From the NCBI RefSeq assembly GCF_003987855.1, contig NZ_RXIZ01000007.1, positions 194,477 through 258,476 on the forward strand: DNA of 64,000 bases, given 5' to 3'. Position numbers and translations under genes: made by a program. Positions 36,786-45,951 of the stretch are shown here, in pieces. The notes below the pieces were generated by a model. That model did no database searches, was not told the origin of the DNA, and saw only the letters and a program-made list of their open reading frames with translations. The stretch's first letter is position 1. The number at the start of each line of letters is the position of its first letter. This DNA comes from Hyphomicrobium sp. Its GTDB lineage: Bacteria; Pseudomonadota; Alphaproteobacteria; Rhizobiales; Hyphomicrobiaceae.

Positions 36786-37637
36786 ATGCAAAGACGCATT
36801 TATGGGAAGCGCACTGACTGGGGGCCGACCTTGAGCGCACCGAATCCGGAATTGAACTATCGGACCGTATTCATTTCCGACGTCCATCTTGGAATGCGCA
36901 ATTGCCAATCGACCGCGCTCCTCGATTTCTTGAAATACGTCGAATGCGAGCATCTTTATCTGGTCGGCGACATCGTCGACTTCTGGAAAGTTCGGCGCGG
37001 ACCATACTGGCCGCAAAGCCATAATGACGTGCTGCAGAAGCTGCTGAGGAAATCGCGCAAGGGAACACGCGTCGTCTTCATCCCAGGCAACCACGACGAT
37101 GGTTTGCGCGACTACACGGGCATGAACTTCGGCGACATCGAAATCCGTCGCGATGCCATTCACGAAGCGGCCGACGGCAAGCGCTACCTCATTCTTCACG
37201 GCGATGAATTCGACGTTGTGGTTCGTTACGCCCGCTGGCTCGCGTTCCTTGGCGATCGCTCCTACGACGCCGCGCTCGCCCTCAATGTACCGCTGAACTT
37301 CGCCCGCCGGCTGCTGGGTCTTGGTCATTGGTCTCTATCCGCGTTCCTGAAACACAAAGTGAAAAGCGCCGTGAATTACATCGGCGAATTCGAGGAAGCG
37401 TTGGCAGGCGAAGCGCGACGGCGCGATGCACAGGGCTTGATTTGCGGGCATATCCATCATGCCAACGAACGCATGATCGACGGAATCCATTACCTCAATT
37501 GCGGCGATTGGGTCGAAAGCTGCACGGCGATCGCCGAACGCTTCGACGGCAAGTTCGAAATCATTCGCTGGAAGGAACATCTGGCCGCACGCGCCTCGCA
37601 AGCGCCTTCTGGCCGGTGGTTTATCGAAGCCGCCTGA
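36786..37637 (+). CDS. plcP: Metallophosphoesterase, probable PlcP-type phospholipase C
   Basis: A 283-residue calcineurin-fold phosphoesterase with the full metal set: FISDVHLG, LVGDIVDFW, IPGNHDDGLRDY, LHGDEFDV and CGHIHHA. Such proteins are often labelled UDP-2,3-diacylglucosamine diphosphatase (LpxH-like). In Sinorhizobium and marine alphaproteobacteria the homologue PlcP cleaves phosphatidylcholine and phosphatidylethanolamine to diacylglycerol under phosphate limitation. Here btaA and btaB follow on the same strand, which favours PlcP. The start could also be TTG 36831. It has no signal peptide, as expected for the cytoplasmic face. Confidence 0.8.
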   Translation: MQRRIYGKRTDWGPTLSAPNPELNYRTVFISDVHLGMRNCQSTALLDFLKYVECEHLYLVGDIVDFWKVRRGPYWPQSHNDVLQKLLRKSRKGTRVVFIPGNHDDGLRDYTGMNFGDIEIRRDAIHEAADGKRYLILHGDEFDVVVRYARWLAFLGDRSYDAALALNVPLNFARRLLGLGHWSLSAFLKHKVKSAVNYIGEFEEALAGEARRRDAQGLICGHIHHANERMIDGIHYLNCGDWVESCTAIAERFDGKFEIIRWKEHLAARASQAPSGRWFIEAA

Positions 37638-37686
37638 AGCGGCGCTGAGCCGGCACGCATACTAGCCGGCGAACGGAGTGTCCCAA

Positions 37687-38928
37687 GTGAACGCGACCAA
37701 AGTCTTTGAGCCGACGAGTGCCGACCTGTTGAGCGAAGCGGTCCACCAGAACCGCGCGCTGAGCGTTGCCGGCATTCTTGAGCGCACCTTCACCTTCGCC
37801 TTCCGCTCCATGGTCTATCCGCAGATATGGGAAGACCCGCGGGCCGATATGGAGGCGCTCGAGATCACGCCCCAGACGCGCATCATGACGATTGCTTCCG
37901 GAGGCTGCAATGTCATGAGCTACCTGTCGGCCAACCCGGCACGCATCTACGCGATCGACCTAAACGCCACCCACATTGCACTTTTGAAGCTGAAGCTGGC
38001 AGCAGCCCAGCATCTGCCGAACCACGCGACATTCTACCGGTTCTTCGGCGCGGCCAACGATCGCCGCAACGTCGCCCTCTATAAGGACCTGATCGCTCCC
38101 CATCTGGACGCCGACACGCGCGCCTATTGGGAAGGCCGCGAATTGACGGGCCGCCGCCGCATCACACGCTTCGCGCGCAACTTCTATCACTTCGGTCTAT
38201 TAGGCCGCTTCATCGCGACCGGCCATCTCGCCGCCCGCGTATTCGGAGCGAACCCGAAACGCCTTCTCGCTGCAAACTCGGTCGAGGAGCAGCGCGAGAT
38301 CTTCGACCGCGAGATTGCGCCAGCCTTCAACCACCCCGTACTCCGCTGGATCACGTCGAGCCGCGCCTCTCTTTTCGGCCTCGGCATTCCCCCGGTACAG
38401 TACGATGCGCTCTCCGGCGGCGGCGCTCGCCCAATGGCGCAAGTCCTGAAGGAGCGCGCCGAGCGCCTCGCTACCGGCTTTGACCTGAAGGACAATTACT
38501 TCGCCTGGCAGGCTTTCGGCCGAAGCTACGCCGCGCAGGGCGATGGGCCATGTCCGCCATATCTTGAAAAATCGAACTTTATGGCGATCAAGGCGCGCGC
38601 CAACCGCGTCAACGTCGTCCATGACAACATGATCCGCTTCCTTTCCGGCGAGTCGGCCGAGAGCCTCGACCGCTATATCCTGCTCGACGCGCAGGATTGG
38701 ATGGACGATGCCGCTCTCAATTCGCTGTGGCGTGAGATTACGCGCACGGCGCGGCCGGGCGCGCGCGTCATCTTCAGAACGGCAGGCGAAGAAAGCATCC
38801 TGCCGGGACGCGTGGCCGACTCGATCCTCGGCCAATGGACGTACGACGCCGCAAAGTCGGCAGAGATCCACGCCAAAGACCGCTCCGCGATCTACGGCGG
38901 CTTCCATCTCTACATCAAGACCGCTTGA
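37687..38928 (+). CDS. btaA: Betaine-lipid synthesis protein BtaA (DUF3419)
   Basis: SAM:diacylglycerol 3-amino-3-carboxypropyltransferase, first step of DGTS synthesis. The 413-residue protein has the DUF3419 features FRSMVYPQIWEDPRADMEAL, the SAM-binding IMTIASGGCNVMSYLS and IYAIDLNATHIALLKLKLAA, and YILLDAQDWMDD near the C-terminus. The GTG at 37687 has GGAG eight bases upstream; a GTG at 37678 is possible. It lies 49 bases after the phosphoesterase and eight before btaB, consistent with one operon. Confidence 0.9.
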   Translation: MNATKVFEPTSADLLSEAVHQNRALSVAGILERTFTFAFRSMVYPQIWEDPRADMEALEITPQTRIMTIASGGCNVMSYLSANPARIYAIDLNATHIALLKLKLAAAQHLPNHATFYRFFGAANDRRNVALYKDLIAPHLDADTRAYWEGRELTGRRRITRFARNFYHFGLLGRFIATGHLAARVFGANPKRLLAANSVEEQREIFDREIAPAFNHPVLRWITSSRASLFGLGIPPVQYDALSGGGARPMAQVLKERAERLATGFDLKDNYFAWQAFGRSYAAQGDGPCPPYLEKSNFMAIKARANRVNVVHDNMIRFLSGESAESLDRYILLDAQDWMDDAALNSLWREITRTARPGARVIFRTAGEESILPGRVADSILGQWTYDAAKSAEIHAKDRSAIYGGFHLYIKTA

Positions 38929-38936
38929 CCGGCCCG

Positions 38937-39590
38937 ATGAGCCAGAGTGCGGCAAGCGCAATGGATGGTATGTATCGGCATCAGCGCTACATCTACGATA
39001 TCACGCGCCGCTATTACCTCATCGGCCGGGATCAAATGATCGCCGACCTCAATCCGCCTGCTGGCGGCTCGGTCCTTGAGATCGGCTGCGGCACGGCGCG
39101 CAATTTGTTGCATGCGGCCCGCCGTTACCCCACTTCGAGGTTCTACGGCCTCGACGTTTCCGAAGAGATGTTGAAAACGGCGCGTGCCTCCATCTCGCGC
39201 AGCCCGCATCGCGACATCATCACGTTGGCGCAGGCCGACGCGACGAACTTCTCGCCTTCCGCGCTTTTCAATATCGAGAGCTTCGACCGCATTTTTATTT
39301 CCTATGCGCTCTCGATGATCCCGCCCTGGCAAGCCGTCGTCGACCGCGCCGCCTCCCAACTTGCCGTGAACGGCGAACTGCACATCGTCGATTTCGGCAC
39401 GATGGCCTCCATGCCGGCGTTAGGCAGAAACGCGATGCGCGCCTGGCTGACGAAGTTCAGCGTGACGCCGCGCCTCGACCTCGAGCAAGTCGTATACGAA
39501 ACCGCGGCTCGTCAGGGGCGACGCGCGAGCTTCCAACACGGGCGGCTCGACTACGCGGCTTTGGCGCGCATCGGCGCGAAGGTGAGCTGA
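38937..39590 (+). CDS. btaB: Betaine-lipid N-methyltransferase BtaB
   Basis: A 217-residue class I methyltransferase that adds three methyl groups to diacylglycerylhomoserine to give DGTS. The start MSQSAASAMDGMYRHQRYIY is followed by RRYYLIGRDQMIADL, the SAM loop VLEIGCGTARNLLHAARRYP and FYGLDVSEEMLKTARAS. YHQRYIYD..R.YYL...R is characteristic of BtaB and PmtA-type enzymes. Position after btaA makes BtaB the clear choice. Confidence 0.9.
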   Translation: MSQSAASAMDGMYRHQRYIYDITRRYYLIGRDQMIADLNPPAGGSVLEIGCGTARNLLHAARRYPTSRFYGLDVSEEMLKTARASISRSPHRDIITLAQADATNFSPSALFNIESFDRIFISYALSMIPPWQAVVDRAASQLAVNGELHIVDFGTMASMPALGRNAMRAWLTKFSVTPRLDLEQVVYETAARQGRRASFQHGRLDYAALARIGAKVS

Positions 39591-39605
39591 TCGAGACCCT
39601 AGCGC

Positions 39606-39788
39606 TCAGCTGACGTGGGGTCCGTGCAATTGCCGCAACGCCAGCTCGATGCGCCGCCAATCCTGCGCCGAGCGCTCGTCCCCAGTCTTCTCGTAGCGGC
39701 GAACCATCTGCGCGGCTTCCGCCAATGCCTTCGAACCTTGCGACGTGTAAAGCTTGCGGGCGTGATCATGGACTTCAACAGCATTCAT
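39606..39788 (-). CDS. Small conserved helical protein
   Basis: A 60-residue soluble protein, MNAVEVHDHARKLYTSQGSK, then ALAEAAQMVRRYEKTGDE, mostly helical. The ATG at 39788 has GGGAGG eight bases upstream, so it is preferred over an in-frame start at 39824. Such proteins occur widely in Hyphomicrobiales as short hypothetical genes. It is convergent with btaB. Function unknown. Confidence 0.65.
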   Translation of the reverse strand: MNAVEVHDHARKLYTSQGSKALAEAAQMVRRYEKTGDERSAQDWRRIELALRQLHGPHVS

Positions 39789-39900
39789 GACGAAACCTCC
39801 CTGCGCTTTTTGGTTTTGGCTCATCTGATTTAGGGCACCGCCTCACCGGTCCCAAGTCACAAATCCGGAACAAGCCTGTGAGTTTCATCTTCGCGCCGCA

Positions 39901-39930
39901 CACAAAAGCCCCGGCTTTTCGCCGGGGCTT
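39901..39930 (-). terminator. Terminator of the Ala/Glu-rich gene
   Basis: On the minus strand AAGCCCCGGC pairs with GCCGGGGCTT around GAAAA, followed by TTGTGTG. It lies about 30 bases after the stop at 39962. Confidence 0.8.
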
Positions 39931-39961
39931 CCGAAGTCCCATTGCTGCATCAGCGGAGGAT

Positions 39962-40705
39962 CTATTCGGCTGGAGGCGCGGCCGGGGTTTCCATGGCGTG
40001 CGCCGCCCCGTTCGCGACGATCGCGGGCGGGACAGCCTCTTCCTCTGCAGGCGCTTCGGCAGCTTCCTCAGCCACTTCAATCGCCTGCACAGGTGCAGGC
40101 TCTGAAGCCGCTTCCGCGGCAGCGGGAGCTTCCTCCAGCGCGGCCTCCGCAGCCGGCGCTTCGGGTTCGGCCGCAGCCTCCGCCTCGGGTTCCGCAGCTT
40201 CAGGAGCCGCAGCCTCCGCAGCAGGAGCCTCAGCCTCGACGACCGGGGCCTCTGCAGATGCTTCCGAGGTCTCGGTGACGTCGGCCGACGGCGCGTCAGC
40301 GACAGCTTCGGCAACAGCCTCAGCAGCAACTTCGGGCTCAGCCGTCGGTACTTCCGCAGCGGACTCAGCGCTGGCCTCCGCCGTTTCTGCCACGGCGGCT
40401 TCGACCACCTCTTCGACGGTGGGCTCGGCGGCCTCTTCGGCGGCAGCAGCGACTTCTGGTGCGGCTTCCGGAGCCATAGGGGCCTCGGAGGCGGCCTCCT
40501 CAATCGCCGGGGTCTCAACCACCTCTGACATAGCTTCGCTTTCTATCGCGTCGCTGTTCGCGGCTACGGGCACTGCGAGAATCGCATCAAGCTCGCCAAT
40601 GGCGCGCTCGACCGCTTTCATCGCTTTGAAGTCCGGCGTCGCCTCAATGCGCGCACGAACCTCCTCGTGTAAGGTCTTGAGCTTGGACAGGATATCGGCC
40701 GACAT
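39962..40705 (-). CDS. Ala/Glu-rich low-complexity acidic protein
   Basis: A 247-residue protein. Residues 1-45 form an ordered helical segment (MSADILSKLKTLHEEVRARI, then TPDFKAMKAVERAIGELD). From about residue 55 to the end it is almost entirely Ala, Glu, Pro, Val and Ser in imperfect repeats such as EAPAAEAA and AEAVAEAVAD. The composition predicts an extended or disordered acidic tail. The gene has its own terminator. Function unknown; the head could be a binding domain. Confidence 0.75.
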   Translation of the reverse strand: MSADILSKLKTLHEEVRARIEATPDFKAMKAVERAIGELDAILAVPVAANSDAIESEAMSEVVETPAIEEAASEAPMAPEAAPEVAAAAEEAAEPTVEEVVEAAVAETAEASAESAAEVPTAEPEVAAEAVAEAVADAPSADVTETSEASAEAPVVEAEAPAAEAAAPEAAEPEAEAAAEPEAPAAEAALEEAPAAAEAASEPAPVQAIEVAEEAAEAPAEEEAVPPAIVANGAAHAMETPAAPPAE

Positions 40706-40891
40706 CTATTCTTCCTTTTTCTTGGTATTCAGAGAATAAGTTTCCGCTTCGCCTGCGCATGACTGAACATGCGGACGCTCTTCTTCAAATTTTTCAGTAA
40801 TGCGCAGTAATAAAAGTACAGGAATTCGCTACGCCGCGAATGCCTGCGACAGATTGTGCACAGCTATAAATTGCGGACGCCAGCGCGCCGG

Positions 40892-41590
40892 CTATTTGGT
40901 TTTCGCTTCCGGCGTTCGCAGATACGTCAGCCATTCCCGCGCGCGACCCGAGACATAACCAAGGGGCGATGCGCGCCAGTAAAAGCGTTGCCGACCAAAT
41001 CTGGGTATCGATGATCCCAAGTCCGACGCTTGGCGCGCGGGCGGTGGGTAGATGCCGAAGCCGTCGAGCCCCATCTCCCATCCGTACCGGATATCGACGT
41101 CGACGGGCCTCAGCCTGCGGCGGGGCACCAGAAGCTTTTCGGCACCCGAACGGCTCAGAACGTAGGCAGCGGTAACTTTTGGAAAGCGCGAATAGCGAAC
41201 CAGCTTGCGCGAACCCAAGCACGCGATGGCACGGTTGGGCAGTTGCTTGGCCCCGGACAGGCAGATGACATCCCACACAGAAAGATGATCGACCGCTGCT
41301 TCGATCGCCGCCCAGGCGTCGGGCTCGACAACAGCGTCGTCCTCCAGGATCACGGCGTAAGGCAGATCGCGTTCGACGATGGTACGCGCGGCGACGAGGT
41401 GACTGGCATAACAGCCGACTTCGCCAGAAGTGATGCAGCTTCCGAATTGTCCCTGGAGAAAGTCGGGAATGTTACTGCCGCAAACGGCTTCAATCCGCTC
41501 GAACCCGTCGCCGAGCTGGGAGCGCATGAACGCGAGGCGTTCCGTCGAATGCTTCAGGTTGATGACGAAAATCTGCACGCGCGTCCCCAT
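40892..41590 (-). CDS. Glycosyltransferase family 25 protein
   Basis: A 232-residue member of the LPS-biosynthesis (LOS) glycosyltransferase family 25. The N-terminus VQIFVINLKHSTERLAFMRS is the family start, and the acidic AVILEDDAVVEPDAW is the catalytic/metal segment. GEVGCYASHLVAARTIVE precedes it. I chose the ATG at 41590, which has GGAG five bases upstream; the frame is open to 41614. Probably adds a hexose, often galactose, to LPS core. No other LPS genes are adjacent. Confidence 0.88.
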   Translation of the reverse strand: MGTRVQIFVINLKHSTERLAFMRSQLGDGFERIEAVCGSNIPDFLQGQFGSCITSGEVGCYASHLVAARTIVERDLPYAVILEDDAVVEPDAWAAIEAAVDHLSVWDVICLSGAKQLPNRAIACLGSRKLVRYSRFPKVTAAYVLSRSGAEKLLVPRRRLRPVDVDIRYGWEMGLDGFGIYPPPARQASDLGSSIPRFGRQRFYWRASPLGYVSGRAREWLTYLRTPEAKTK

Positions 41591-41663
41591 CCCCACTCCA
41601 CCCATTGCAGGCAAATATCAGCGAGCGGACGAATTCATGGCCATTGTCCCACACTTCGATAAC

Positions 41664-41693
41664 AAAAAGCCCCGCATCGCTGCGGGGCTTTTG
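41664..41693. terminator. Bidirectional-looking terminator after groEL
   Basis: AAAAGCCCCGCA (41665-41676) pairs with TGCGGGGCTTTT (41681-41692) around TCGC. T-runs exist in both directions, but the gene it serves is groEL on the minus strand, whose stop is about 90 bases away. Confidence 0.85.
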
Positions 41694-41724
41694 ATTTGGT
41701 GGAACTGGGCGTTGGAGGAATGAC

Positions 41725-41767
41725 GGCGCCTTCCGGCCGGCTCCGCAGAGCGGAGTCGGAAGGCGCC
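41725..41767. repeat. Palindromic element, copy 2 of 2
   Basis: GGCGCCTTCCG (41725-41735) pairs with CGGAAGGCGCC (41757-41767), and CTCCG/CGGAG pair inside around CAGAG. The arms GCCTTCCGGCCGGCTC and GTCGGAAGGC match the copy at 13021-13059. This one lies between the groEL stop and its terminator. Confidence 0.7.
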
Positions 41768-41781
41768 AGCCAAGACTTCCG

Positions 41782-43437
<1,656 letters not shown>

Positions 43438-43461
43438 CTAAGCTTTGAATGGGGAATGGAA

Positions 43462-43776
43462 TTAAGCGGCGGCCTTGGCCTTCGACGACGGGGAGAGAAC
43501 ACCGAGGATGTCGCTCTCCTTCATGATCAGAAGATCTTCGCCATCGATCTTCACTTCGCTGCCCGACCATTTGCCGAACAGAACGCGGTCGCCAACCTTG
43601 ACATCGAGCGGCACCACTTTGCCGGCCTCATCTCGGGCACCCGGGCCAACGGCGACGACTTCGCCCTGCTGCGGCTTCTCTTTTGCGGTGTCGGGGATGA
43701 TGATTCCGCCTGCAGTCTTTGCTTCTTCCTCAACGCGTTTCACGACGACGCGGTCGTGGAGAGGACGGAACGCCAT
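43462..43776 (-). CDS. groES: Co-chaperonin GroES (10 kDa)
   Basis: The heptameric lid of GroEL, 104 residues, slightly longer than E. coli Gro[22 protein letters not shown], the mobile loop [20 protein letters not shown] and [20 protein letters not shown] are typical. The C-terminus has a short Ala/Lys extension (SSKAKAAA). First gene of the operon. Confidence 0.97.
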   Translation of the reverse strand: MAFRPLHDRVVVKRVEEEAKTAGGIIIPDTAKEKPQQGEVVAVGPGARDEAGKVVPLDVKVGDRVLFGKWSGSEVKIDGEDLLIMKESDILGVLSPSSKAKAAA

Positions 43777-43925
43777 GGGTTAACCTCATGATTTTAGAGA
43801 CGATTTTCTGATTTCGCGGACTCATTGGTCCTGGGGCCGCGACGATGGAGCGAGATGGCGCCATCGCTTCGCTACGGCCAGGATCGCTGATGAGCCCGAA
43901 CGCACCGCTTATATGCTTCGCGCTG

Positions 43926-43952
43926 TTAGCACTGTCAATAGTTGAGTGCTAA
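43926..43952 (-). promoter_or_regulatory. CIRCE operator of groESL (HrcA-binding site)
   Basis: TTAGCACTG, nine bases, then GAGTGCTAA: a CIRCE inverted repeat with one mismatch to the TTAGCACTC consensus. It lies about 150 bases upstream of the groES start. CIRCE is bound by the repressor HrcA, so groESL should be heat-inducible through HrcA; hrcA itself is not in the window. Confidence 0.9.
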
Positions 43953-44182
43953 AAGTCTGCCTCCACAGCGGAACATTTTGCGATCCACTTGGATGGACAG
44001 CTCTGCGCGGCATCAAAGTTGAGCAAAACGCGTTGCATCAACAATGAACCATGGATGCAAATAGCGGCGAAAATCACGCCGCTATCTCATTTCAACGTTC
44101 GATTGTGCAATTTGTCTATTTAAGAGACGGAAATAGAGGTAGCCAATTCCGTTTAACTAAGAAGCTCAAATAAGCTGCAGCT

Positions 44183-44512
44183 TCAAATTGCGAAGTCAGA
44201 CAGCTTCGCGCCTTTTCTCAGTCGCTCAACCAGCCAGTTCGGCTTGCGACCGCGGCCGGTCCAAGTATCCGATTTGTTTTCCGGATTGGCGTATTTGGCA
44301 ACGCCAAGCGACTTGCCTTTCGCGGCTCCTCGTCCACGTGCCCCACCGAACAATTCCGATACGGAAAAGCCGTGGGTTTCGGCGAGATCGGCCATCTTCT
44401 TTTTCAGCTCGTTCCGCTCGCGATCACGAACGAGAGCGATAGCTTTTTGCACCTTCGCCTCAAGATCAAGCAGCTCCTTGAGGGAAAGCTTGTCGACATT
44501 AACCGACGACAT
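44183..44512 (-). CDS. H-NS/HvrA-like histone family protein
   Basis: A 109-residue nucleoid protein. The N-terminus is a coiled-coil oligomerisation region (LSLKELLDLEAKVQKAIALV), a linker holds FGGARGRGAAKGKSLGVAKY, and the C-terminal DNA-binding motif is TWTGRGRKPNWL, the H-NS core. Alphaproteobacterial relatives include HvrA. The ATG at 44512 (MSSVNVDKLS) is preferred to 44530. It lies in the most AT-rich part of the window, which suits a silencer that may bind its own promoter. Confidence 0.88.
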   Translation of the reverse strand: MSSVNVDKLSLKELLDLEAKVQKAIALVRDRERNELKKKMADLAETHGFSVSELFGGARGRGAAKGKSLGVAKYANPENKSDTWTGRGRKPNWLVERLRKGAKLSDFAI

Positions 44513-45108
44513 TGTTTTTACTTTGCGCATCGCGAACGAGAACCTCTACTGAATTTTACTAAGCCGATTTAGTCGCACGGAGAAACCTGCGCAGCAGGAA
44601 TCTCTGAGATGTGGCACCGTGTCAACGCAAGCTCGTCAAGAGTCGTGAATAATCGGCAAACGACAATCACACCTGATGATTTTTTCTTTTTTACTTCGAC
44701 AGCTTATTGGTCGGCTTCGCCAGAGCTGAATGGCCACAAACGCTCATTCTGAGAAATAGCATTAGCACTCCTGACACAGTGATTAAAGCGTTCCAGTTCC
44801 TTCTTTCGTCGTACACTGATCAATCGATCTCTATTCCACGTTTCTGCACCGAAAGAGAGAAAAAGCAATTAGACCATTCATTCGTGATCACCCACCGGCG
44901 CAAATCGGCTTTCGATAATCCGAACGAATATTGTCGAGAACGTTCCACAATTTTTGATCGTTGTGCAGCTTCGCATTGAGGGGGGCGTCGCACGCAGATG
45001 GAACCCTTGTCGCGGACGAAGGTTCAGGCTTCGTCTTGTGTAAGCCGCCTTCCAAAGTTACTTTCCCGCGGCTTTCAACCCACCCCGCAATGAAATGAGT
45101 GGCCGTCT
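44513..45108. other. AT-rich intergenic region upstream of the H-NS-like gene and sodB
   Basis: Nearly 600 bases without a convincing gene. It is visibly more AT-rich than the rest of the window, with many short A and T runs. One 90-codon frame (44707-44979) exists, but its codon choice does not resemble the surrounding genes. The region should hold the divergent promoters of the H-NS-like gene and sodB; I see no clear operator, riboswitch or RNA gene. Confidence 0.6.
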
Positions 45109-45699
45109 ATGACGCTGAAACTCCCCGATCTCCCCTACGCCTACGATGCTCTCTCGCCGTTCATGTCGGCCGAGACGCTCGAATTCCATCACGACAAGCA
45201 TCACTTGGCGTATGTCGAAAACGGCAACAAGCTTCTCGCTGGCTCCAAGTACGAGGGTCAGTCGCTCGAAGACATCGTCAAGAACGCTTACGCCGACAAG
45301 GCGCAGGCCATCATCAACAACGTTGGCCAGCACTACAATCATCTCCACTTCTGGCAGTGGATGAAGAAGGGCGGCGGCGGCAAGAAGCTCCCCGGCAACG
45401 TCCAGAAGCTCGTTGACGAATACGGCGGCTACGACAAGGTCCGCACCGATTTCATCGAGGCCGGTAAAGGTCAATTCGGTTCGGGTTGGGCCTGGCTCGC
45501 CATCAAGGACGGCAAGCTCGAAGTCGTGAAGACGCCCAATGGCGAGAACCCGCTGATGTATGGCTCCAAGCCGATCCTCGGCGTCGATGTTTGGGAGCAC
45601 AGCTATTACATCGACTATCGCAATGCGCGGCCGAAATATCTCGAAGCCTGGTTCGACAACCTCGTGAACTGGGAACACGTCGAGGCTCTTGCCGGCTGA
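45109..45699 (+). CDS. sodB: Superoxide dismutase, Fe/Mn type
   Basis: Dismutates superoxide to peroxide and oxygen. The 196-residue protein has the metal ligands in EFHHDKHHLAYV (His), NNVGQHYNHLHFW (His), GVDVWEHSYYIDYRNARP (Asp and His) and FGSGWAWLAIKDGKL. The residues near QFGSGWAWL and GGGKKLPG favour an iron-type enzyme, though Mn or cambialistic use cannot be excluded. A strong terminator follows. Catalase at 16.5 kb would remove its product. Confidence 0.95.
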   Translation: MTLKLPDLPYAYDALSPFMSAETLEFHHDKHHLAYVENGNKLLAGSKYEGQSLEDIVKNAYADKAQAIINNVGQHYNHLHFWQWMKKGGGGKKLPGNVQKLVDEYGGYDKVRTDFIEAGKGQFGSGWAWLAIKDGKLEVVKTPNGENPLMYGSKPILGVDVWEHSYYIDYRNARPKYLEAWFDNLVNWEHVEALAG

Positions 45700-45728
45700 G
45701 TTCGCGCGCGACTGATCCAAGGCATTCG

Positions 45729-45761
45729 CGGCGTCGCCTACTCGGGCGGCGCCGTTTTTTT
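45729..45761 (+). terminator. sodB terminator
   Basis: CGGCGTCGCC (45729-45738) pairs with GGCGGCGCCG (45745-45754), with one wobble pair, followed by seven T. A strong Rho-independent terminator 30 bases after sodB. Confidence 0.9.
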
Positions 45762-45951
45762 ACGCTTCGGACGCGCGCAGTAGATCCCCGTGGCTTCTTT
45801 AATTTTGCCGCTTTCCTGTGGTGCGCCGAGGTCACTAAGTTATTGCGACACCGGAAAACCCTCAGTTCGCCGAGCATCCTCATTGCTCCGTCCGCGACCG
45901 TGCACTAAATCCGGTGGGGGACTAGGTTTCGCGACCAGGGGGATAGGGTCG

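Noticed and set aside
39942..40739. A Ser/Ala-rich plus-strand frame opposite the Ala/Glu-rich gene
   Set aside because: A mirror of the repeat on the other strand. The minus strand has the ordered head, a good start and a terminator.
44707..44979. A 90-codon plus-strand frame in the AT-rich gap before sodB
   Set aside because: Codon use differs from the neighbouring genes, there is no ribosome site, and no motif is visible.
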